From positions 13,637,851 to 13,701,850 of the forward strand of contig OX419340.1 in assembly GCA_948470475.1 (NCBI GenBank): a DNA stretch of 64,000 nt. Reading direction: 5' to 3'. This document shows, piece by piece, positions 59,601 to 64,000 of this stretch. Positions within the stretch are counted from its first letter, which is position 1; each line of letters opens with the position of its first letter. The notes below the pieces were generated by a model. That model was not told where the DNA came from and made no database searches. It saw only the letters and a list, made by a program, of their open reading frames with translations. Both the position numbers and the translations under genes were made by a program. Source of the DNA: Galaxea fascicularis (Eukaryota; Cnidaria; Anthozoa; Scleractinia; Euphylliidae).

Positions 59601-60611
59601 TCAAGCCAATTTTATACAGTGTTTTTTACAGTAATGGAAATCAGCGAAAGCAAGATTTGAAAGGCCATTGCAGATATATACACAACTAAAAGCAGTTGGG
59701 GAAAGTAAACCTGTGAAACAAGTCAGGTTACAAGGAGTCGAACTAGTGGCCTGTTTGATAACGGCTCAGTACTAGTAAAACTGCCATCAAGCCAACTAGG
59801 GACTTGTCTTTATGTGTGCCATGGAACCCTACATATTGAGAAAATTATTTAAGTTGACTGTGAGCAGTCTCTCTTTTGTTGTAAAGTCTGTGGAACGAAC
59901 GCGATACCCGAGCGGCGAATCCGTGCGGTTTTGCCGCTCGGATATCGCGTTCGTTCCACAGATTTTACAGCAAAAGAGACACTGCTCGCAGTCTATTATT
60001 TAATATGCTAGGGTTACCATATATTAGTATAAAAACAACTACTTCTAAGAAGACATTGAAATGTTATAATCAATGGTGGAATAAGGTTTATGAGCTACTT
60101 AAGGATGATATTAACAAAGTTGTCAACACGTGACCTGTTGTGTGATTCTCTAGGTAAAATAAATGACGCTGAATATAAGGAAATTCATGAATCTGTTTTT
60201 GAACTGCTGGAAATGTCTTGAATTTTCAGTATGGAAGAATGCGAAGCTCTGTGTACTCGACTTGCCATCATGGTTAATGGACGACTCAAGTGTCTGGGAA
60301 GTCCACAGCATCTTAAAAACAAGTTTGGTCAAGGATACACGCTTCTAGCACGTGTGTCCAGCAACGCTCCCGACACCAGACCACTGAAACAGTTCATAGA
60401 AGGCTCATTCCCTGGCAGCGTGTTGAAGGACGAGCATCAGGGCATGGTCCACTATCACATCCACGATACTAATGTAACTTGGGCTCAGCTGTTTGGTACA
60501 ATCGAAAGAGTCAAGTTGAATTACCACATTGAGGATTATTCAGTAAGTCAGACCACATTAGAACAAGTGTTTTTGAACTTCGCTCGAGGACAAAGGGCGG
60601 AGGACGAGTGA
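32785..60611 (+). CDS. ABCA3-type ABC transporter, 17 exons
   Basis: Full-length subfamily A transporter of 1725 residues (human ABCA3 has 1704). Exons: 32785-33651, 34264-34887, 35652-35793, 37200-37394, 38028-38254, 39177-39495, 41601-41801, 42788-43166, 43781-43965, 44719-44887, 52098-52339, 53371-53550, 54236-54757, 56070-56254, 58018-58205, 59052-59222, 60230-60611. Every junction is GT-AG and all phases agree; the sum is 5178 nt with no internal stop. The start ATG has a Kozak-like context (aagATGG). Order is TMD1-NBD1-TMD2-NBD2, as expected for lipid exporters of lysosome-related or plasma membranes. The substrate cannot be read from sequence. Introns 1, 2, 7, 8, 11, 12 and 15 show nothing recognisable; introns 3-6, 9, 10, 13, 14 and 16 hold mobile elements. 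Least certain is the exon 7/8 junction, which lies in a variable linker. Confidence 0.93.
36389..36720. mobile_element. MITE in ABCA intron 3
   Basis: Ends tagacctttttaccgatacg and cgatatgg in inverse order (ccatatcggtaaaaaggtcta) form inverted repeats of about 21 bp that extend into 'catcttgaatt'. The core has no transposase. Orientation cannot be assigned. Confidence 0.65.
37513..37685. mobile_element. Small MITE in ABCA intron 4
   Basis: The 17-bp ends TCAGGGTCCCAAAGGGG are perfect inverted copies. The 170-base core is built of repeated gagcc/ctgg words, a cryptic low-complexity pattern. Confidence 0.7.
38562..38912. mobile_element. MITE in ABCA intron 5
   Basis: Left end ccatccatactaaaacgcg and right end cgcaccagtgtggatgggg are imperfect inverted repeats; the inner text repeats 'gaaaacg'. 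Just before it, 38330-38450 is a run of 'ggattccgg' words forming a separate short degenerate repeat. Confidence 0.55.
39545..40749. mobile_element. Possible DNA-element derivative in ABCA intron 6
   Basis: Left end attagggactttaag and right end ctttaaagtccctatta are inverted. The 1.2-kb interior has no recognisable transposase. The ends are short, so this call is tentative. Confidence 0.4.
44249..44475 (+). mobile_element. tRNA-derived SINE in ABCA intron 9
   Basis: Plus-strand head GCGCAGTGGCGAGAGCACT (box A) and GGTTCGATTCT (box B), a short body, then a gatttgattt tail near 44465-44500. A related minus-strand head lies at 62785-62845. Confidence 0.65.
44963..44967. repeat. Target-site duplication, left
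   Basis: CTGCC directly before the 5' LTR; the same five bases follow the 3' LTR at 51951-51955. Five bases fits BEL/Pao integration. Confidence 0.9.
44968..45254 (+). repeat. BEL/Pao 5' LTR
   Basis: 287 bp, starts TG and ends CA. It has a TATA-like catatataaata and two direct copies of atcggaattctttggc near its 3' end. Differs from the 3' LTR at one base (agctat versus agcttt). Confidence 0.95.
45258..45275 (+). other. Primer-binding site for initiator tRNA-Met
   Basis: TGGTAGCAGAGCGAGGTT, three bases after the LTR, is complementary to the 3' 18 nt of eukaryotic initiator tRNA-Met, ending just before position 58. That is the usual stop of plus-strand strong-stop synthesis at methylated A58. 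Confidence 0.85.
45305..50716 (+). CDS. BEL/Pao Gag-Pol polyprotein
   Basis: 1803 codons without a stop. Order of domains: a coiled, acidic N-terminus; a DUF1759-type gag region from about residue 157 ([17 protein letters not shown]); Cys-rich knuckles near 373 ([13 protein letters not shown]) and 406 ([14 protein letters not shown]); an A17-type aspartic protease near 522 ([12 protein letters not shown], an unusual DDAS core); a reverse transcriptase with [10 protein letters not shown] and the YMDD box near 944; RNase H near 1119 ([25 protein letters not shown]); an integrase with an H2C2 zinc finger near 1437 and acidic triad residues near 1511 (VDYGG), 1574 (SDRGTN) and 1624 (HEVMIK); and a DUF5641-type C-terminus. 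This order (PR-RT-RH-IN) is typical of BEL/Pao. All motifs look intact, so the copy may be active. Confidence 0.95.
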   Translation: MQADSEGGEPHPETCEMLLEKLKMQKRVSKMQLTKLYSRLVRLMSQEHTDIEGILAALEETEEKRLDVLQVLEDLIVIYQTKGDTQSVTRAEAEMDIVTKDTDKEIATVKEFLSSVTSRASSTGDDSSESDPQEEKAANSSETCEASDGRVDRNLERIKLPKFNGDKTKFQNFWATFESIVDGTDEPAKYKMIRLKACLEGKAEEAISKLGFSEEAYEEAKNTLKRRFGGERRQLQNYLEDIKRIKPLQEGNIQELEKFADILVSTVVTLREHNRTSELEPGSLLFSLVVEKIPKNMLSRYFRWASESHRWESLQTLRDWVIEECEYQIKAMESVEGLGAKGKHKEEDRRKNRAFTAFKVNRQEHTGTQSQRKCDLCQRSHGIWECPRFRDVEVDDRWRIAKDKKLCFRCLSNNHQGKDCFQSGECGVHGCRKSHHKLLHSFEDFRNRDVCSSVTKESRPSSPSQRALTIVTCDNATENIEQETEERSQVTTLTSAQFKEVVSLRTVPVWLTANGKKIKVNAVLDDASTVSYVNEEVAGALGLSATYQKVSVNVLNEKVETFDSMPVDLTLESCDGNVNLPFKALTCPRRVTGNYKIVDWQKYQSRWPHLSVCKVADAAADPIADVLIGQDQIDLHFSRCDVKGNPGEPIARLGPLGWSCVGHPDRKSIAWNPQTNLAYTLFCRPQVFGEINDSLKRFWEIETLGIQQSKPEVMTTEEKIAFEKVSQSLVHDGERYQVTVPWRSDCPTLPNNFEMACSRLKNTEKRLLRQPLVGEDYKQIIASYLEKGYVRKVNENDKEPQDIWYLPHFPVCNSERVTTKTRIVFDASAKFQGTSLNDQLLPGPKLQNSLFDVLLRFRRFSVAVACDVSEMYLQIRIPPEDRSKFRFLWRNLQVDRKPEVYEFERVVFGDASAPFRAQYVSQKNARFHQEEFPLAAATVIKSTYMDDSLDSVRDNQTALQLVQELQDLWAKAGMRARKFVSNSPEVLTEIPQELRAFEIDLKDDLPTTKTLGVLWRAQQDVLAFKVKTPTEQDKLTKRITLSKVARVFDPLGLASPFTVRAKVLLQDMWTRGLNWDEPIDQELSSRVKDWFSELETLQEINVPRCLQESKPEESISVQTFVDASSEAYGAVSYLRTEYAPSCYGARIIASKTRVSPLAPMSTPRLELMAALLGLQLTLSILGALNISITEARFWSDSMNVLFWIRGKGKQYRPFVANRIGEIQRQSNPEQWQYVDTKENPADLCSRGLSASCLKESPLWWRGPDFLTKPETEWLKRKITEGSEVKTETKKKFISTPSLSFALPPWPHQCKWRLHPSNWSSWLRLTRVCSWIVRFVNNCRSPDQERHRGPLSPEEVEHAQIRIIREAQQAEFPEEYHDLSKNKPISKKSCLTKLSPRIDEDGLIRCDGRLCFAEFLPYDMRFPIILPRGNWTTKLIVKHYHEAGHHVTGTNHTLANLSTKYCIPAAREEIRQWENECNECKRRKAKAAQQIMALLPGVRLRFPLRAFAQVSVDYGGPFITVQGRGKRRQKRWLCLFTCLTCRAVHLEMAFGLDTDSFLKCFVRMASRRGYPLEIVSDRGTNFIGADRELRELVKRLETSKIQDQTVNKGVKWSFNPPLAPHFGGVHEVMIKAAKKAIRAILGNADVNDEELMTAFTGVEALLNSRPLTYQSADPKDVTPLTPNHFLHGQAGGLSAPECVDETAFNPKKRWRRVQELVSHFWRRWLREWLPLLNARQKWNETQADLKVGDVVLAISPESPRAHWPLARVLQVFPGQDGHVRVVKLQVGKDTVVRPITRCVPLESS
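50771..50784 (+). other. Internal polypurine tract copy
   Basis: aagaagggggaaaa, identical to 51650-51663 next to the 3' LTR. Here it is followed by the tRNA-derived insert instead of an LTR. Confidence 0.8.
50785..50843 (-). repeat. Antisense copy of initiator tRNA-Met inside the BEL element
   Basis: The minus strand reads as initiator tRNA-Met from about position 13 to 72: D-arm AGTGGAAGCG, anticodon arm CTGGGCCCATAACCCAG with CAU, variable AGGTC, T stem CGAGG/CCTCG and acceptor CTCTGCT. Only the first 12 nt and A73-CCA are missing. The T loop is ATCAGAA where ATCGAAA is expected, so exactly positions 57 and 58 differ. It directly follows a polypurine tract. Not a transcribable tRNA gene. 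Confidence 0.85.
50844..51012 (+). repeat. Partial duplicate of pol 3' end, segment A
   Basis: Copy of 50419-50587 with offset 425. Three substitutions are seen (for example cggg to ctgg and tgcgcg to tgcacg). Ends with a short-homology switch into segment B at 'tggtcc'. Confidence 0.9.
51013..51663 (+). repeat. Partial duplicate of pol 3' end, segment B
   Basis: Copy of 50134-50784 with offset 879, including the pol stop and polypurine tract. One substitution noted (gacacg to gacatg near 51513). It encodes integrase C-terminal and DUF5641 text but has no independent start role. Confidence 0.92.
51664..51950 (+). repeat. BEL/Pao 3' LTR
   Basis: 287 bp, TG...CA, one base different from the 5' LTR. 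Preceded by the polypurine tract at 51650-51663 and followed by CTGCC. Confidence 0.95.
51951..51955. repeat. Target-site duplication, right
   Basis: CTGCC, matches 44963-44967. Confidence 0.9.
55291..55642. mobile_element. MITE, GCACGAC family, complete copy
   Basis: Ends aggcccgtttcaaacg and cgtttgaaacaggcct are inverted. The interior repeats 'gcacgac' and 'gtgctactgcc' in both orientations. Lies in ABCA intron 13. A half copy is at 26573-26735. Confidence 0.75.
55711..55981 (-). mobile_element. tRNA-derived SINE in ABCA intron 13
   Basis: The minus-strand head (55981-55907) has GTGGCCGAGTGGTTAGGGC (box A) and GGGTTCAAATCCC (box B). The body ends in an ATT repeat tail at 55711-55731. Same overall design as the SINEs at the window start but with a different, Leu/Ser-like head. 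Confidence 0.8.
56834..57016. mobile_element. Hairpin MITE in ABCA intron 14
   Basis: Arms of about 73 bp (56834-56907 and 56942-57016) are nearly perfect inverted copies (ccgagttcatgtctgcctcc, cgagtctaagtg). The loop is about 35 bases. Almost the whole element is stem. Confidence 0.8.
57453..57807. mobile_element. MITE, GACGGCAACG family, copy 2
   Basis: Ends tagggagcttaagcaacg and cattgttgcttaatctcccta. Related to 2014-2382 in the opposite orientation. A C-rich tract lies just upstream at 57389-57405. Confidence 0.6.
59856..59993. repeat. 60-bp-arm palindrome in ABCA intron 16
   Basis: Left arm 59856-59916 and right arm 59933-59993 are inverted copies with few mismatches (ggaacgaacgcgatacccg / cggatatcgcgttcgttcc). 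The spacer is about 16 bases. Probably a MITE; no clear target duplication. Confidence 0.75.
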
Positions 60612-61235
60612 CTTGTACTAAACGGTATGCAGTATAAGTAACTACGAACGTTTTTAAATCGTGATTTATTTAGAAAAATGTAAAATTTTGAAATTTTTCT
60701 TCCAGATTTCAAACAAAACAGAAATGTAATGTATGGTTTGTAATTGATTTTTATTCGCATTTCTTGAAATTGAATATAGACTTATATTTTATTCACTTGT
60801 TGTGTGATTTATTCGTTTTTATCGTGACTTTACTTGCGAAGAGTGGAAACAGGCTTAAATTGTGCTATATTTTCCTTGATTGAACAAGCTCAGGGAGTTT
60901 AACCCTTTCGCCGCCAAGGACACTTTATAGATTTTACTCTGGCTAACGCCAGACGATTTTACTCGTCGTCAAAGCGGAACCTCTTGGCGGTGAAAGGTTT
61001 AAATAAGAACTATTGAATTGTTTTGCAATAGGGTTTGTATGAGTATTTAAAGGTGATATATAGAATCTAAAATCAAAGAGAACAAAGAAAGAAAAAGGTA
61101 TCATCTTACTTATGTGGGTCCGTTTTGTTGTGCCTGTCAGTAATTACAGACGTTTCAGAGCGATTCTGTTGAAGTGACCACTGAACCGTTTCGTGACAGC
61201 GTCCATTACAAGGGTTTGCGTGAGAATTTAACGGT

Positions 61236-61241
61236 AATAAA
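61236..61241 (+). terminator. Candidate ABCA poly(A) signal
   Basis: AATAAA about 625 bases past the ABCA stop; another lies at 61262-61267. Nearer AT-rich text holds only variant hexamers. Confidence 0.35.
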
Positions 61242-61906
61242 TGGGAATGAAAACTAAAAGAAATAAATGCCGTAATTTTATGACCTTAGTTGTTTGTTCC
61301 AGTTCTTTGTGGTCTGCCTGTGTATTAGGCCATGTAGGGCGTTTCCATTGAGTCTCCATTTCACTGATGTCCTCCCTCATAAACTTCCTTAATTTTGGGG
61401 AACCGTAAGGTAATGTCTCTTTAATGCGTTCATTTCTTTTGTTCTCGATTCCTAGAAAATACTATTAAATTCTCATATAAACCCTTGCACGTACGTAAGA
61501 AGAGTTCAAAGGCCAAGGGAATCGCTTTCAAACGTCCTTAACGTGACAGGCACTACTTAACGAAACCACATGGGCAATGCCTTTTTAACGCCATTTATTT
61601 TATTTTATTTTTTTTTTTTATTTATGTTCTCTTCTCTTATTATTCTTTTATTTTCTTTATATTTCTTTAAATTCTCATACAACCTATGATGTCCCGGAGC
61701 GTAGTTTAGTCGTCACGTTACTTTGCTGCGTTGCGTTCTGATCTTGTATTTGTTTTTCGCCATATGCTGAGAGTAACCAGGTTATGTATCCGCTTTTACA
61801 CGTTTAGCACACCACACAAACCCTATTACGAAACTATTTCTCGATCATTATTTGCACTCCCTGAGCTTGGGTTAACTATCGCTGCACTAGTTTTCTAATG
61901 TGATCA

Positions 61907-62137
61907 GGGGCCCGTTTTTCGAAAGTCCCGTAAACTTTTCGGGGCCGAAATGCCATTTCAAAAACCTGCGATACGCTTATTCTAAAATTCTGGCCTTTTA
62001 CTATGATTTCAAGTAACGAAAGGGCAGGTTTGCTGTAAAATTTCATGTCTGAAAACATCTTCGTTTTCGAGATAGGTAGGAAATTATAGCACCCGAATAA
62101 ACCTGAAGAGTTTCGGGAGTTTCGAGAAACGGGCCCC
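61907..62137. mobile_element. MITE downstream of ABCA
   Basis: Ends GGGGCCCGTTTTTCGAAA and TTTCGAGAAACGGGCCCC are inverted. The 230-base core is non-coding. A CAT/CGT-rich microsatellite follows at about 62203-62247. Confidence 0.7.
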
Positions 62138-63560
62138 AGTATTTGTCGTCAGTATATGTTATCACCCTTCTTCTCCTGCTCTTTATACATTACCCGACCA
62201 CCATCATCATCATTATCATCATCGTCGTCATCGTTATCATTATCAGAATTAAAAGAGACATATAGGTGGTACGAAGCACCCCATGGAATAAAAATGTCAG
62301 ATGTAATAAGCGAAGTTGTTTGATTTAAATAATGATCTGTGCTCCAGCAAAGCTAGGTGGCCCCTGGCGACTTATTTTGCCTTTGGGCGACAAGGAAATA
62401 TTAGGTTTTGCACCAGTTTTACATATGGGGCACCCAGGATATCAAGGATTTTGGGTTTGTGGGCTCCCAACTACTTTTCTTAGAGCACAGCCTTGATTCA
62501 TGTTTGCTCAGTCTGTCAAGGTTGTGAAAATTCTCATCATTCTCATCATTCCCATCATTAGTTGAATGCACGTACCGTTTGGGTTTTTACATTGCCACTG
62601 GTAGATCAACTTGTCAAAGCCAATATTTCCGATTCTGTCAATGTTGGCGGGAGTTACGACCGGCCTGACGCCAGTTCTGCTCTAGCGTCAACTGCGTGCG
62701 CAACGATACCACGATACACGTTTTAGTTTACTGGCTTTGATTAATTGGATTTGTTTATTATGTTGTAATGGTAATGACCATAACAGAGTTAACCTGGGCC
62801 ACATTCGGGGGAGGCGAGTACTCTCACCACTGCGCCACCCAGTAAGTTGGAAGAATAGTATCTGTTTTCCATCTCCTGGAATTGTCTTCGATTTTGTGCA
62901 ACAAAGAAACTTAACGGGACTTATTGTCCACTACTTTGGTACTTACCTGAACACTTATACACCTAAATGTTGGTGAACACTTGTAGCTATTTTCATGACT
63001 AACTATTCCGTGAAACGCGGGAGAGAGAGAGAGCACACTTTGCGTTTCAAGCCTAATTCTCCTGGAAATACCATTTTAGCTTTCTCGCAATTGCCACATT
63101 TATTTTCGTATTTCAGGCCTCTTGCACGCTAATTCTGGGCTTTTTTAAGAATTCGCCAACGTGGCAAGACAGTTTTTCCTCTTTGTTTTTTTTTTTTTTT
63201 TTTTACCCTCGTTGCCTTAGCCCAAAGTATGGCATCTCCACAGGAACCTCCTGTGCGGGAATCGGCAGCTCAACCGTGACAATAAGATAATGCTTAATGC
63301 AAGTCTCCCAAGAGCCCGAACAACTTGCAGTCGAAACCAGGCGAATGATCATGAGGTAGCATTTTTGCATGTTGCGCCACGTAATGTAATAACTTTGTTT
63401 CCTTATTTTGGGGGTCCTTAGTTTTTCTCCGGCCTTCGTAAAACTTTTAATTTCGTTCTCGCAGTTTCGTGCCCACTGATTATTTCGCTATCTCAGTGTT
63501 GTTAGTCACTTTTGGTCATTTAAGTCGCCATTTTAGCGGTCAGGTATTGTCCCACGTGTT
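62138..63560. other. Intergenic DNA without gene
   Basis: Contains an ATC-type microsatellite (62203-62247), a minus-strand SINE head fragment (62785-62845, GTGGCGCAGTGGTGAGAG), a GA run near 63022 and a T tract near 63186. No coding pattern recognised. Confidence 0.45.
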
Positions 63561-63565
63561 ATAAC

Positions 63566-63806
63566 CCATTTTACAGTTGTGTGCTTAGTAACCTGGCCTT
63601 TGAGTAGAAGCGAGGCTAGAGGTCACCTTATTTTGATACAAACCTCAGTGTTTCTCGTGCAAATGTGGACTAACTAACATAAGAACAACACAATTCAGAT
63701 AATGTGCATGAGAAAAGTAGGTTTGCATCAAAACAAGGTCAATTCCAGCCTCGCTTCTACTCAAAGGCCAGGTCGAGTCACTGATTAACACAAAACTGTG
63801 AAATGG
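63566..63806. mobile_element. Long-arm hairpin MITE
   Basis: The left arm begins ccattttacagttgtgtg and continues acctggcctttgagtagaag; the right arm is its inverse through aactgtgaaatgg at 63806. Arms exceed 90 bp with scattered mismatches. Confidence 0.75.
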
Positions 63807-64000
63807 ACCATTTGCTGTGTATCCTCTTGGCTGTTTCTTGTTTACGTGCCTCAGTTTCGTCAGTCGCCATTTTGTTTAGTATGTAGTCAGTATCGATGAT
63901 CCTAAAAGTAACTGCCGTGAGGGAATTAAAACGCTAAAATCGAAGAAGAACGTTACGTGACGACCCAAATGAAGGCTGCTTACCACAGTTGTATACATCT

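Larger units (their letters stand above)
56070..60611 (+). other. ABCA NBD2 (exons 14-17)
   Basis: Residues 1418-1725. Walker [10 protein letters not shown] at 1441-1449, signature YSGGN near 1541-1545, Walker B VVFLDE near 1561-1566, then [20 protein letters not shown]. The C-terminus carries [11 protein letters not shown], matching the conserved VFxNFA motif of ABCA proteins. All catalytic residues are present. Confidence 0.92.

Overview
The window is nuclear DNA of an animal, most likely an anthozoan cnidarian (probably a stony coral). The reasons are intron-rich genes with GT-AG introns, metazoan-specific genes (CTHRC1, TEFM, an ABCA3-type transporter) and a dense load of tRNA-derived SINEs, Penelope-like elements, a BEL/Pao LTR retrotransposon and many hairpin MITEs. 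The taxon is inferred from repeat style and gene content, not from a marker gene.

Layout. 1-3840: intergenic DNA with two tRNA-derived SINEs, a GC-rich MITE and a degenerate 20-bp minisatellite. 3975-5272 (minus): last two exons of a TenA/heme-oxygenase-like protein; its 5' end is not resolved. About 5.6-22.6 kb: no host gene recognised. This stretch holds a long foldback element, a Harbinger-like MITE, a dispersed repeat present twice, two Penelope-like (PLE) remnants plus a PLE-like end, tRNA-like repeats between TA microsatellites, and two fragments of a RecQ-like helicase. 22806-25284 (minus): a three-exon CTHRC1 gene with signal peptide, collagen repeat and C-terminal domain, broken by a one-base frameshift in the Gly-X-Y run. 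28614-31629 (minus): a complete four-exon TEFM gene, 405 codons. 32785-60611 (plus): a complete 17-exon ABCA3-type ABC transporter, 1725 codons, all splice phases consistent, head-to-head with TEFM. 60.6-64 kb: 3' flank with MITEs.

ABCA introns carry at least ten mobile elements. The largest, in intron 10, is a nearly intact BEL/Pao element (44968-51950) with 287-bp LTRs differing at one base, a 5-bp target duplication, a full 1803-codon Gag-Pol frame and an initiator-tRNA-Met primer-binding site. Its 3' part holds a rearrangement: just after a polypurine tract lies a roughly 59-nt antisense copy of the initiator tRNA-Met body, followed by two partial copies of the pol 3' end. This looks like a fossil of aberrant tRNA-primed reverse transcription and is the most unusual structure in the window.

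The host genes do not form a pathway: lipid-type export (ABCA), mitochondrial transcription elongation (TEFM), secreted collagen-domain signalling (CTHRC1) and a TenA-like enzyme. Only TEFM and ABCA appear to share a regulatory region.
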